DNA of 19,957 nucleotides from NCBI GenBank assembly GCA_938049795.1, contig CALLCD010000269.1, forward strand, positions 1-19,957. The letters run 5' to 3'. Shown piece by piece: positions 7,090 to 15,292 of this stretch. The notes beneath the pieces are model-generated. The model saw nothing but the letters and a program-made list of their open reading frames with translations. It ran no database searches and was not told the DNA's origin. Within the stretch, counting starts at the first letter, position 1; each line of letters starts with the position of its first letter. The DNA comes from an uncultured Hyphomonadaceae bacterium (GTDB lineage: Bacteria > Pseudomonadota > Alphaproteobacteria > Caulobacterales > Hyphomonadaceae). The translations under genes and the position numbers were made by a program.

Positions 7090-8946
7090 ATGAACCGGCT
7101 CCTGGCACGCGTTGGATCTGTGGGGGACATCTTCCGGGTTTGGCGCAGCGGGCTGATCGACCCGGACGCCTATGTGCGCGAAAATGCCGATACGGCCGGC
7201 GGGCTTCCTGCGAGTGTTCACTGGGTTCTGTTCGGGCGTAAGGAGGGTCGTAGCCCTGGCACCGGCCCCGTGGCAAGCTGGCTTCTGTCTGCTCTTGATC
7301 GGGGCCACCTCTCCCCTGCTGCTGCGCGTCAGCTCAAGAGGATAGCGACCGATATGCCTGAAAAACTGGCTGCGGCGGCCACAAGATATGGGCTGAACGC
7401 GAATGATCTGGCTTTCCTGCGCGCGATTGACTTTCCCGATATCGACAAGGCGATCACGCTGTTGCCTGATCTGTCGGATGCCGCGCAGTTTGACGCCGCT
7501 CACCGGCTTGCTGACCGGCATATGCGCCTTGATGGGTTGGAGCGTGCCTGCCACTGGGGCTTCGAGCAGCCAGAGCTTGGTCTGCGCGATGCCGTCAAGC
7601 TTGGCGACATGGCCCGTGCGCTCGGAGTTTATAGCGGAGCGCATGGTGAGAAGATCCTCGATGCATTGATGCGGCGACCCGTTGAGCAGATCGAACGGCA
7701 GGTCTTCACGGCGCGTTGGCCGGTGATCGACACTCCCTATGCCACTTGCGCAACCCTCAAGGAAATGGGGTTGCAGGCGATCTCGGAGCAGACCGAGGGC
7801 CGCGCGGGTGAATTGGCGCGCGCTGCTGGCCCGCTCGCGCCGCTCTTGAATATGGCCACTTGGCATGGCGTCACCGGAAGCGCCGGCTATGTCTGCCAAG
7901 GTGAGTCCGGACAGATTGCACCATGCGAGCGCCCGGCAAGCCATACGCGCATCATCCGCATACGGCTGCTGATGCCCAATTACTGGACCGACGCCCAGAG
8001 GGACAACCGCGTTACGGGTCCGGTCTTTGATCTGTATTACAGTACACTGACTGACCTTCTTGCAAAAGGCTGGATATTGCAGCCGGTCTTTGCAACACCG
8101 ATTTTCAATATCTCGCATGACGGGGACAATCACATCCCAACGCTGAGCTATCATACGGCCAGTCCAGATAGATCTGGCCCGGTGTTTTGCCATTTCAAAG
8201 AGTCCCATTTGCCCGGATATTTCAGCGTGGACGGGCGAGGGTTTGCGGGGTGGTCGACATTGGCGGACCGATCGCTTGAGACAATCACGGCCGAGCCGAC
8301 AGACCGCGCCGCCGATCTGGCCTTTCATGCGAGCCTGTATGAGACCTATGTGCGAACGGGGGTCAGCAAATATGATCAGGCCGACAATTCCGAGCCGGAC
8401 CGGCCCGCTTCGGGTTACGTTCTGGCGACTTTGCAAATACCCGATGATACCGTCAATTACTGGGCCTATATGCCAACCGCCCAATGGCTCGACATCCTCT
8501 CAAACTGGTGCGCCGCTCGGGGCAAATCGCTTATCGTGAAGCGGCATCCACATGATCGTTCACACCTGACCGACAGGCTGCTGGCACGATTGCAGGATGA
8601 AGCGCATGTCTATGTTTCCAAAGCGCCCATTCATGAGCTCCTCGCGGGAAGTGACTGGCTGGTGACAACCAATTCCGGGGTTGGGTTTGAAGCCCTCTTG
8701 CATCTCAAGCCAGTTATTCTCTGCGGGAAAGCAGACTATGGTGCCGCCGCCGCCCAAGCATCCGCGCCCGATCAATTGGAGGACAAGCTGGACCAGTTCG
8801 CAAGCGGACGATTTCCGATGATAGCTGACGATATGCGCTCTTTCCTCAGAGCCTATTGTCAGGACCATTGTGCCGGTCCGGACAAAAATCTTATCCTCGA
8901 GCACATTGAAAATGGTGGGCTCGATCATCTGCAGAACACCGAGTAA
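7090..8946 (+). CDS. Capsule synthesis protein, KpsC/KpsS-like (PF05159-like) glycosyltransferase
   Basis: A 618-residue protein with two parts. Near the N-terminus, DPDAYVRENAD (24-34) and HWVLFGRKEGRSPG (44-57) resemble the D..YL..NPD / HY...GW.EGR.P motif that precedes many polysaccharide glycosyltransferases. The C-terminal third looks like the capsule synthesis family that includes KpsC and KpsS: YVLATLQIPDD (about 443-453), IVKRHPHD (about 482-489) and NSGVGFEALLHLKPV (528-542), which matches the NS.VG.EAL..GKPV signature. In that family GT-B-fold enzymes build a Kdo linker on a lipid for ABC-exported capsules. The gene is 1 nt after the exporter ATPase stop, probably translationally coupled. 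The middle (60-260) is helical-looking and unrecognised. A different transferred group is possible, since the match is by motif only. Confidence 0.72.
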   Translation: MNRLLARVGSVGDIFRVWRSGLIDPDAYVRENADTAGGLPASVHWVLFGRKEGRSPGTGPVASWLLSALDRGHLSPAAARQLKRIATDMPEKLAAAATRYGLNANDLAFLRAIDFPDIDKAITLLPDLSDAAQFDAAHRLADRHMRLDGLERACHWGFEQPELGLRDAVKLGDMARALGVYSGAHGEKILDALMRRPVEQIERQVFTARWPVIDTPYATCATLKEMGLQAISEQTEGRAGELARAAGPLAPLLNMATWHGVTGSAGYVCQGESGQIAPCERPASHTRIIRIRLLMPNYWTDAQRDNRVTGPVFDLYYSTLTDLLAKGWILQPVFATPIFNISHDGDNHIPTLSYHTASPDRSGPVFCHFKESHLPGYFSVDGRGFAGWSTLADRSLETITAEPTDRAADLAFHASLYETYVRTGVSKYDQADNSEPDRPASGYVLATLQIPDDTVNYWAYMPTAQWLDILSNWCAARGKSLIVKRHPHDRSHLTDRLLARLQDEAHVYVSKAPIHELLAGSDWLVTTNSGVGFEALLHLKPVILCGKADYGAAAAQASAPDQLEDKLDQFASGRFPMIADDMRSFLRAYCQDHCAGPDKNLILEHIENGGLDHLQNTE

Positions 8947-9018
8947 CCCCCCCTTGCCACTGCGAAACAATCGACCTAGAGTTCTGGACTTTGAGGCTGC
9001 GAAGGGGCAACTAGACCT

Positions 9019-9696
9019 GTGTATACACTTGTATTGCTTAATGGAGGGCTCGGGGTCCGCGTCGGCGCATCTATGCCGAAACAGCTTCTGCGCCTGAAGG
9101 GTGTTCCGATCTTTATCTATCCGCTCCGGATTGCCGACGAGATTGATGAGATCACCTCGGTTGTCATGAATTTTCCGAAGGGCTGGAAAGACAAGATCGA
9201 GACGATTGTCAAACAATATGCGATCCAGACTCCTATTTCATATGTCGACCCCGGCAAAACGCGGCAGGCCTCGGTCCATCAAATGCTGGATCTTGTTGAA
9301 ACCAAATACACACTGGTCCACGAAGCTGCGCGGCCATTGATCTCGCAAAAGGATTTCAGGCAACTGATCGAGCATAAGGCGGACAATGTCACCCAGACAC
9401 AAGCTGTGCCGTTTACCGTCCTGCAAAAAGCGCCAGGTAAAGAGCAGCAGATTGGCGGCGTGCTCAACCGCGCCAGCCTGCTCAACATCCAGTTGCCACA
9501 GAAATTCAAAACGGCAACGCTCAAAAGCGCTCATGAACAAGCCGCTGCTGCAGGTGATACGTTCACTGAAGATGCTTCGGCTGTGTTCAGCTATGGTGAC
9601 AAGGTAAGCTATGTCACTGGCTCCGAGCGCAACTTTAAAATTACCGCGAAGCTAGACGTTGATCTTGCTGAATTTTTGGCTGGAAGACTAGATTGA
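9019..9696 (+). CDS. IspD/TarI-family cytidylyltransferase, probably CDP-ribitol forming
   Basis: The family couples CTP to a polyol phosphate. The CTP-binding loop NGGLGVRVGASMPKQ is at residues 8-22, VHEAARP at 100-106, TEDAS at 183-187 and NFKIT at 205-209, all in the IspD/TarI order; 225 residues is the usual single-domain length. IspD normally has VHDAARP; here the Asp is Glu. The start is a GTG with GAAGGGG about 11 nt upstream. Housekeeping IspD (isoprenoid synthesis) is often next to or fused with IspF, which is absent. Instead the next gene, 10 bp on, is a short-chain dehydrogenase, the same order as the two domains of Haemophilus Bcs1, which makes CDP-ribitol. I therefore infer a ribitol-5-phosphate or similar alditol-phosphate substrate. 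Isoprenoid IspD remains the alternative. Confidence 0.8.
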   Translation: MYTLVLLNGGLGVRVGASMPKQLLRLKGVPIFIYPLRIADEIDEITSVVMNFPKGWKDKIETIVKQYAIQTPISYVDPGKTRQASVHQMLDLVETKYTLVHEAARPLISQKDFRQLIEHKADNVTQTQAVPFTVLQKAPGKEQQIGGVLNRASLLNIQLPQKFKTATLKSAHEQAAAAGDTFTEDASAVFSYGDKVSYVTGSERNFKITAKLDVDLAEFLAGRLD

Positions 9697-9706
9697 ATCT
9701 GACATT

Positions 9707-10420
9707 ATGAAAAACATCAAGGATAAAACAGCTCTGGTTACGGGTGGATCGAAAGGGATCGGCGCTGCGGTCGGGCTTCAGCTTGTCAAGAAGAAGATCG
9801 GGCACCTTATTCTCGTTGCCCGTCCCTCCAAGGCGTTCAAGGACACCATCGCTCTGATCGAGGCGAGCTGCGGGCCGAACCAGAAAGTTACGGCCATTCG
9901 GGCCGATCTGGCGGACAGCAAACGGACCGCGCGGATCGCACAATCCCTGCTGGCTGATGGGGTCAATATTGACATCCTTGTCAACAATGCTGGCTTTACC
10001 GCGCCAAAATCCATCTTTGAAGCAAGCTTTGAAGAATTACAGCAGACGATGCAGGTCAACCTGTATGCGCCGTTTCTGCTGATCCAGATTCTATTGCAGG
10101 GCGGCAACAATTTTTCCCATATTTTCAATATTGCTTCGACGGCCGGCATAAAGGGACGCGCGGGCTGGGCAACCTATAGCAGCTCGAAAGCCGCTCTGAC
10201 CGCGATGAGCGAAGCGCTTCGAGAGGAACTTTTGCCATTGGGAACGCGCGTCACATGTCTGTCGCCAGGCAGATGCGCGACCGATTTGCGCAAGGTGCTT
10301 GCGCCTGATGAAGATCCCACGCAAATCATGCAACCCGAACATGTTGCAGATGTGATGACAACGCTGATGGGGGATGTTGGTCACTTTATTGATAGTGAAA
10401 ACATCGTTGTAAGGCTGTAA
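9707..10420 (+). CDS. Short-chain dehydrogenase/reductase, candidate ribulose-5-phosphate reductase
   Basis: A 237-residue classical SDR with the NAD(P) loop TGGSKGIG (12-19), NNAG (93-96), Asn118, Ser144 and the Tyr157-xxx-Lys161 catalytic pair. An Arg (R39 in VARP) after the second beta strand suggests NADPH preference. In Bcs1 of Haemophilus influenzae type b, an SDR domain reduces ribulose-5-phosphate to ribitol-5-phosphate for the adjoining cytidylyltransferase domain. The gene lies 10 bp after the cytidylyltransferase stop, and the next gene begins 1 nt after its own stop, so the three are probably cotranslated. No good Shine-Dalgarno precedes the ATG, which fits coupling. The SDR fold is certain; the substrate is inferred from context. 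Confidence 0.87.
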   Translation: MKNIKDKTALVTGGSKGIGAAVGLQLVKKKIGHLILVARPSKAFKDTIALIEASCGPNQKVTAIRADLADSKRTARIAQSLLADGVNIDILVNNAGFTAPKSIFEASFEELQQTMQVNLYAPFLLIQILLQGGNNFSHIFNIASTAGIKGRAGWATYSSSKAALTAMSEALREELLPLGTRVTCLSPGRCATDLRKVLAPDEDPTQIMQPEHVADVMTTLMGDVGHFIDSENIVVRL

Positions 10421-10421
10421 G

Positions 10422-11804
10422 GTGCGTAAACTCCCTTTTGTCGCGGTTCGGCTGTTTGCGACCCTCGTCGCGGTCACGCTGTTCTATTTCGCATTTCGAC
10501 CTGAAGCGATCTATGTCGGGGCGGTTGGTATCGGGGTCTATGCCTTTCTCGATTTGGCGGCCTATCCAATCTACGCCTATGTCAAATCCCTACTGATGCC
10601 AGCACCGCCGCCTGCGGCACGTCCGGTAAAAAAGCCGGCAAAGAAGCCTGCCGTGCCGGTGGAGAGCGAGCTTGAGGGGTTCTTGTCATTCGATCGGAAG
10701 CTCGACTTTATTATCTATTTCGATGCCCCGGCGGAGTCCGAGCATCAGGTGCTGATGTGGATGCCTGCCCTGCTGGCCTTGCGGATGAATTATGTGATCG
10801 TCTTGCGCCAGAAAACGTATTTGAAGATGTTCAAGGATCTCCAGCTCCCCGTCATCCTGATTCCGAATCTGAGCGATTTGCCAAAACTCTTGGAGACCGG
10901 GGCCAAACTTGTTTTTTATGTAAACAACGGAATGCGAAACACGCACATGGTTCGCGAAATTGATTTGACCCATATCCAGTTGCTCCACGGGGACAGCGAT
11001 AAGCCCGCGAGTTATAATCCGATCAGCGTCATGTATGACTATCTGTTTGTGTCCGGGCAGCTGGCGATTGACCGCTATGCCCGGAACGGTGTCGAGATTC
11101 CGGACAAGAAGTTCAAAATTGTCGGACGGCCGCAATCGGACGGGGTCAAGACATATGACTCAAACGAAGCGTTCCTGAGCAAGCCTGTGAAGACCGTCCT
11201 CTATACGTGCACATGGGCTGGGTTTCAGGACGAGACAAATTTTTCGTCTATCCATTTGGCTCCGCAATTTATTGAGCACCTTCTGGACGAGGGATTCCGG
11301 GTTGTTTTCAGGCCGCATCCGAACAGTTATTCCAATCCGGCAGATGCTGCAATCATCGACGAGATTGTTGATCTTCTCAAAGCAAAATCTGCCGAAACCG
11401 GCCAGTTTCACTGTGTCGCCGCCCACGAAGCGTTCGGTCATGCCCTGACATCCATGACCGACTGCATCAACACCGCCGATATCCTCTTGAGCGATGTCAG
11501 CAGCGTGGTGTCCGATTGGCTGTATTCGGGCAACCCTTACATCATGATCGATACACGCTCGGACAAGCCAGCATTTCTGAAGGCCAATGAACTGGCAAAA
11601 AGCGGGTATTACATGGATACGAATTTGAACACGTTCAAAGACCTTATCGCCGGGATTTGCAAGACAGATCCGATGTGGGATGCCCGCGTCAAAATGCAGA
11701 CTTATGCTTTGAACAAAGTGTCAGGCGAGGATCCACAGGAGACGTTTATAACGACCGTGCGCGACATCTTCGACCAGCACGAGGTGGCTGACGAGGCGAC
11801 ATAG
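10422..11804 (+). CDS. TagF-like CDP-alditol phosphotransferase, membrane-anchored
   Basis: This family (CDP-glycerol/CDP-ribitol phosphotransferases of teichoic acid synthesis) moves an alditol phosphate from its CDP carrier to an acceptor. Two hydrophobic segments (about 6-25 and 29-54) and a Pro/Lys/Ala-rich linker (60-80) precede the GT-B-like domain. Family landmarks are LLHGDSDKPAS (187-197), VGRPQSD (234-240), YTCTWAG (261-267), RPHPNS (297-302) and SDVSSVVSDW (357-366), the counterpart of the TD.SS...D motif. The catalytic-type His and the DxSS residues are present. The start is a GTG 1 nt after the dehydrogenase stop. Gram-positive TagF and TarL proteins attach peripherally; the N-terminal hairpin anchor here is different. 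Ribitol is the likely alditol because of the two preceding genes. Confidence 0.82.
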   Translation: MRKLPFVAVRLFATLVAVTLFYFAFRPEAIYVGAVGIGVYAFLDLAAYPIYAYVKSLLMPAPPPAARPVKKPAKKPAVPVESELEGFLSFDRKLDFIIYFDAPAESEHQVLMWMPALLALRMNYVIVLRQKTYLKMFKDLQLPVILIPNLSDLPKLLETGAKLVFYVNNGMRNTHMVREIDLTHIQLLHGDSDKPASYNPISVMYDYLFVSGQLAIDRYARNGVEIPDKKFKIVGRPQSDGVKTYDSNEAFLSKPVKTVLYTCTWAGFQDETNFSSIHLAPQFIEHLLDEGFRVVFRPHPNSYSNPADAAIIDEIVDLLKAKSAETGQFHCVAAHEAFGHALTSMTDCINTADILLSDVSSVVSDWLYSGNPYIMIDTRSDKPAFLKANELAKSGYYMDTNLNTFKDLIAGICKTDPMWDARVKMQTYALNKVSGEDPQETFITTVRDIFDQHEVADEAT

Positions 11805-11933
11805 CCGCCCGCGCGGTCTGTGGGTCCGGTCACCCGTGCCCTAGAATATCAGACTATGTCGCGGGATACAGCGTTGGCATTGACCTGATCTGCAATAGGT
11901 GGTCGTGAACCCGAGCCCGGATGAGAGCTGATC

Positions 11934-13934
11934 ATGACACCAACCGCCCATCTGATACGTTTTGGACTGCCGGCCCTGTCGCTCTTTGCCGGGGTCCCTG
12001 CATCGCTTTTACGTGCCCTGCGCGCCGGGTTGGAGCGGGATGACATATCAGGCGTAATTGGCTGTTGTATCTGGGCTATGCGATTGAGATACCGGATCGG
12101 GTGTACGCGCACGACTGCCAATCCTGTGGCGTATTGCGACACCGAGGAGACCGCGCGCTATATCCATGACAGATTGCTCGCCCGTCCGGTGACGAACGCC
12201 GACAAGAATCTGGTCCATGTCGCCCATACGCTTTGGCGCGAATTGGGCCAAGGTGGCAAGCTTGCGGTGGTTATCCCGTTTCTGACGCGCCAACACTTAC
12301 GCAAAAGCATGGAGGCATTTGTCACCGAGCGGACGGCCCGGTTCGCGGCCCTGAAAGCGAGCTTGCCGGTTTCCGATCTGCTTCGGATCGAGCGACATTC
12401 AGCGGCCAGTGCGGACGCGATATCGGATATCAAAACCCTGTTGCAGGCCGATCTGGAAACCGCTTCAGGCTCGGCCACGCGGCGGTTGGACATGGTTCAG
12501 TCGCAAGACAAGATTGACGCGCTTGTGGATGCGGTTCGTCAGCTTGAGCAGATTGAGCCCCGTGTCTTTGTCTGTGGCGATACATTGCGGCGCGCACTGA
12601 CCTCGGGCGTCCTGTTTGATGGAGACCTCACCGCAGACCTCGGGCACTTTCTCCCTATTAGCGTCGAAACACTGGCGGATGTTTTGCCCAATTGGCAGAT
12701 CGACACAGAGGCGACACAGACGGGGATGTGTGCCCTCACCTCCCCGGATGGGCTGACCGTCCGTCTCTGGCATCACACCGAAGAGAGCGGGGCGTTCGTC
12801 CGCCAAACCCGTTATCTTAAATGGAGCTATGGCTCAGACGATTTGCAAGACTTGCGCCTTCACAATCATACGTTCAAGCGGCTGTGCACCTCAAGCGTCG
12901 CCGAAGAGTATGGCCGGCTTACCGAGATTGATCATATTCTGGAGCGGACGGTTTTCGAGGCCGGAAATCTGTCTTTCAAACCCGACGAGGCGGGTGCTCC
13001 GATCTGGCTTGCCGAGATGCTTGCGGACGCCATCTCCACGCGCACCAGACTGGAAGCCACGCTCCTTATCGATCTCTTCCATGTCGCTTACGGACTTGAT
13101 TATCGTCTCTATCTGCCTGTGTCTGACACGCCACCAGCAGCGGTTTGCACATATGTGTATGCGCCCCCTTCGGCCGAGCACCGCGATGATATTAAAACCG
13201 CAGACCGCTTGATCACCGACCGGATTGCAGGTCATTTTCAATCCTTCACCGCCAAGGCGACACGTCTTGATGCGGAGGCCGCCAAGACGGCCCTGATCGA
13301 CACGAAACACCTTCTTGATGCGGCTGGCGTTCCATTCTTCCTTCTTGGGGGCACACTTCTGGGGGCCGTGCGAGGCGGGGACTTTATTGCCGCTGACTAT
13401 GATATCGACATTGGTGTTTTTGATCGCGACACTGATGACCAACAGGTGCAGAAGATATTCAGCGGTTCAGAGGATTTTGACATCAAGGAGATTGTCGCGT
13501 CGCATCTGGTCAAGGCGATCCACAGAAACGGGGTGGAGGTTGATCTGTTCATTCATGATCGTATCGAGGGGGGCGAACGCCATAAAGGCCGCGTTCATGA
13601 GTGGTATAATCACCCTTTCGACCTTGTAGAGTTTGATTTTCTTGGTGGGCGCTATCATGTTCCGGCAGACTATCATTTATGGCTCGATGAGAATTACGGA
13701 CATTGGGAAAAGCCGGTGCTGTTCTACAATGTGTCTTTTGATACGCCCAACCGGAAATATGTTACCGACACGGTGGACGGGCTCTATCATCTTGCAACCC
13801 AGATCCGCAAAGCGCTGACAGCCGGTAATCGCGGGGACTTTCTAATGGCGTCGAAGGCCTTGAGAACCGAGTTTGGACTGGATATCTTCGATTTGCCGGT
13901 TCTTGCGGATAAGCTGGGCTCGGGGCCGACTTAG
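11934..13934 (+). CDS. LicD/fukutin-like phosphotransferase with a second, degraded copy of the domain
   Basis: A 666-residue protein. The C-terminal domain (about 460-620) has the LicD/fukutin nucleotidyltransferase-fold signature: LLGGTLLGAVR (470-480), the metal-binding pair Asp490/Asp492 in YDIDIGVF, and Asp537 in GVEVDLFIH. LicD adds phosphocholine from CDP-choline; fukutin and FKRP add ribitol-phosphate from CDP-ribitol. A central domain (about 205-330) aligns with it: VCGDTLRRAL (213-222), LTADLGHF (232-239), GLTVRLWHH (273-281). There Asp490 corresponds to Thr233 and Asp537 to Arg277, so this copy probably lacks catalysis. The first 200 residues are unrecognised, with a hydrophobic start at 8-27. 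An ATG with GAGAG upstream begins the gene after a 129-bp gap. With CDP-ribitol-type genes next door, ribitol-phosphate transfer is plausible; phosphocholine is the alternative. Confidence 0.78.
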   Translation: MTPTAHLIRFGLPALSLFAGVPASLLRALRAGLERDDISGVIGCCIWAMRLRYRIGCTRTTANPVAYCDTEETARYIHDRLLARPVTNADKNLVHVAHTLWRELGQGGKLAVVIPFLTRQHLRKSMEAFVTERTARFAALKASLPVSDLLRIERHSAASADAISDIKTLLQADLETASGSATRRLDMVQSQDKIDALVDAVRQLEQIEPRVFVCGDTLRRALTSGVLFDGDLTADLGHFLPISVETLADVLPNWQIDTEATQTGMCALTSPDGLTVRLWHHTEESGAFVRQTRYLKWSYGSDDLQDLRLHNHTFKRLCTSSVAEEYGRLTEIDHILERTVFEAGNLSFKPDEAGAPIWLAEMLADAISTRTRLEATLLIDLFHVAYGLDYRLYLPVSDTPPAAVCTYVYAPPSAEHRDDIKTADRLITDRIAGHFQSFTAKATRLDAEAAKTALIDTKHLLDAAGVPFFLLGGTLLGAVRGGDFIAADYDIDIGVFDRDTDDQQVQKIFSGSEDFDIKEIVASHLVKAIHRNGVEVDLFIHDRIEGGERHKGRVHEWYNHPFDLVEFDFLGGRYHVPADYHLWLDENYGHWEKPVLFYNVSFDTPNRKYVTDTVDGLYHLATQIRKALTAGNRGDFLMASKALRTEFGLDIFDLPVLADKLGSGPT

Positions 13935-13979
13935 GGGCATCTGGTAAAACGACTGGCTTCTGCTGAAAAGGACACTGAT

Positions 13980-15233
13980 TTGATCAAGCGGCTCAAACAG
14001 GCAGCGCGGCGCGTCTTGCCGCGTCCAGATGGTCCGGTCGCCGCCTTCGAGCGGGCGCACTCGGCCCGGTTCTATGATCTCGATGACACTTTCCTTGTCT
14101 ATATGGACAATCGCTTTCCGGACAGTTTCGATCAGGTTCTACGCTATGTGTCGTCGGGCTTCTTCCAGCCAGACAAAATGAGGTTGGTGTTTGGCCATTA
14201 TCAGGCAAACTTCGATAGCATTTGCCGCCAATGTGATGAAAAAGGCATAGAATGGTTCTGTTTTGGGGCGCATCGGCATCTGCCGGATCTGTCGGGTCAG
14301 CTGGTTTTCTACCCGTTCAACTCCGCCTCGAATGCCCGGATTGTTGCCAATCGCACCTGCCACCACATCTTGCTCCTGCATGGAGAGAGCAACAAGCCTG
14401 CCAGCGTCAAACCCCTGGCGCGGCTTTATGACTATGTTCTGGTAGCAGGCGACATTGCCTGCGATCGGCTGATCGAGGGCGGCATCCTCACTCATGAGGA
14501 TAAAAAGCGCGGCCGGATCATCAAAATGGGGGATACGGTGATCGGAGATTTTCGCGGCTTCGAACAGGCGAGCGAAACGTCTCCCATAAGGGCTCTGGGC
14601 TATTTTCCGACATGGGAAGGGGGCAATGACGAGGAGAACATGTCTTCGATCCCCGTGATCAAGCCGATCCTTCTGTCTACGCTCGAACGGTTGGGACTGT
14701 CGCATCTTGTCCTGAGGCTGCATCCACACACGGCCGTCAGGCTACACACCTATCGGTCCGATCTGGAAGACCTTATCCAAGCTGTGCTCGACAAAGGCTA
14801 CAAAGTGGCTTGCGCGGTGAACGAGTACCCCACACAGCTCGAATACAGGCTGAAGGACACATACCCAGCGCTTGACTGGCACCAAGCCCATATCAGCGCG
14901 CCGAAGGCTTTGCACAGCGCGATTGTGGATGTGTCGGCTCTGGAAGCGGTTCTGGATGTCAAACAGATCCCCAATCTCGTCTATATCCCTCCAAATTGTC
15001 CCATTTCAGCGCCCGAGGCCTATTGGCGTTTGAAGTCCGGACATCACTTGTTTGGTCCTGTCAGCGCTCAGGATGTCCCCCCTATCGTGGCCGCAACGGC
15101 GGCGTATCGGGCTGCGCTTGTGGGATATCAGGATGCGCAATTGGCAGATCTGGCTCCGGCGGACCGCATGGAGTGGCTGCACGATTATGTGCGCGAAAAC
15201 AGTTTCTGGTCCGGCACCGATCAAACCGCCTAG
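13980..15233 (+). CDS. Second TagF-like alditol phosphotransferase-related protein
   Basis: A 417-residue paralogue of the protein at 10422-11804. LLHGESNKPAS (132-142) corresponds to LLHGDSDKPAS there, and FPTWEGGNDEENMSSI (209-224) to CTWAGFQDETNFSSI, followed by LRLHPH (245-250) against FRPHP. The C-terminal motif is changed: DVSALEAVLD (317-326) stands where the paralogue has SDVSSVVSDW, so the second Ser of the donor-binding motif is lost. It also lacks the N-terminal membrane hairpin. The start is a TTG with AAAAGGA 8 nt upstream, 45 bp after the LicD-like gene. Teichoic acid loci pair a primase (TagB-type) with a polymerase (TagF-type); these two genes may divide work likewise. The changed motif could mean a different acceptor or reduced activity. 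Confidence 0.7.
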   Translation: MIKRLKQAARRVLPRPDGPVAAFERAHSARFYDLDDTFLVYMDNRFPDSFDQVLRYVSSGFFQPDKMRLVFGHYQANFDSICRQCDEKGIEWFCFGAHRHLPDLSGQLVFYPFNSASNARIVANRTCHHILLLHGESNKPASVKPLARLYDYVLVAGDIACDRLIEGGILTHEDKKRGRIIKMGDTVIGDFRGFEQASETSPIRALGYFPTWEGGNDEENMSSIPVIKPILLSTLERLGLSHLVLRLHPHTAVRLHTYRSDLEDLIQAVLDKGYKVACAVNEYPTQLEYRLKDTYPALDWHQAHISAPKALHSAIVDVSALEAVLDVKQIPNLVYIPPNCPISAPEAYWRLKSGHHLFGPVSAQDVPPIVAATAAYRAALVGYQDAQLADLAPADRMEWLHDYVRENSFWSGTDQTA

Positions 15234-15292
15234 ACCTGTTGCCAAAAAGCGAATATCGAACCATTGTTCATCCATAAGACAACCGAGCGTCT

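Noticed and set aside
7072..8484. 470-codon minus-strand open frame opposite the KpsC/KpsS-like gene
   Set aside because: The plus strand has clear family motifs and coupling to the ATPase gene; the antisense peptide shows no recognisable domain.
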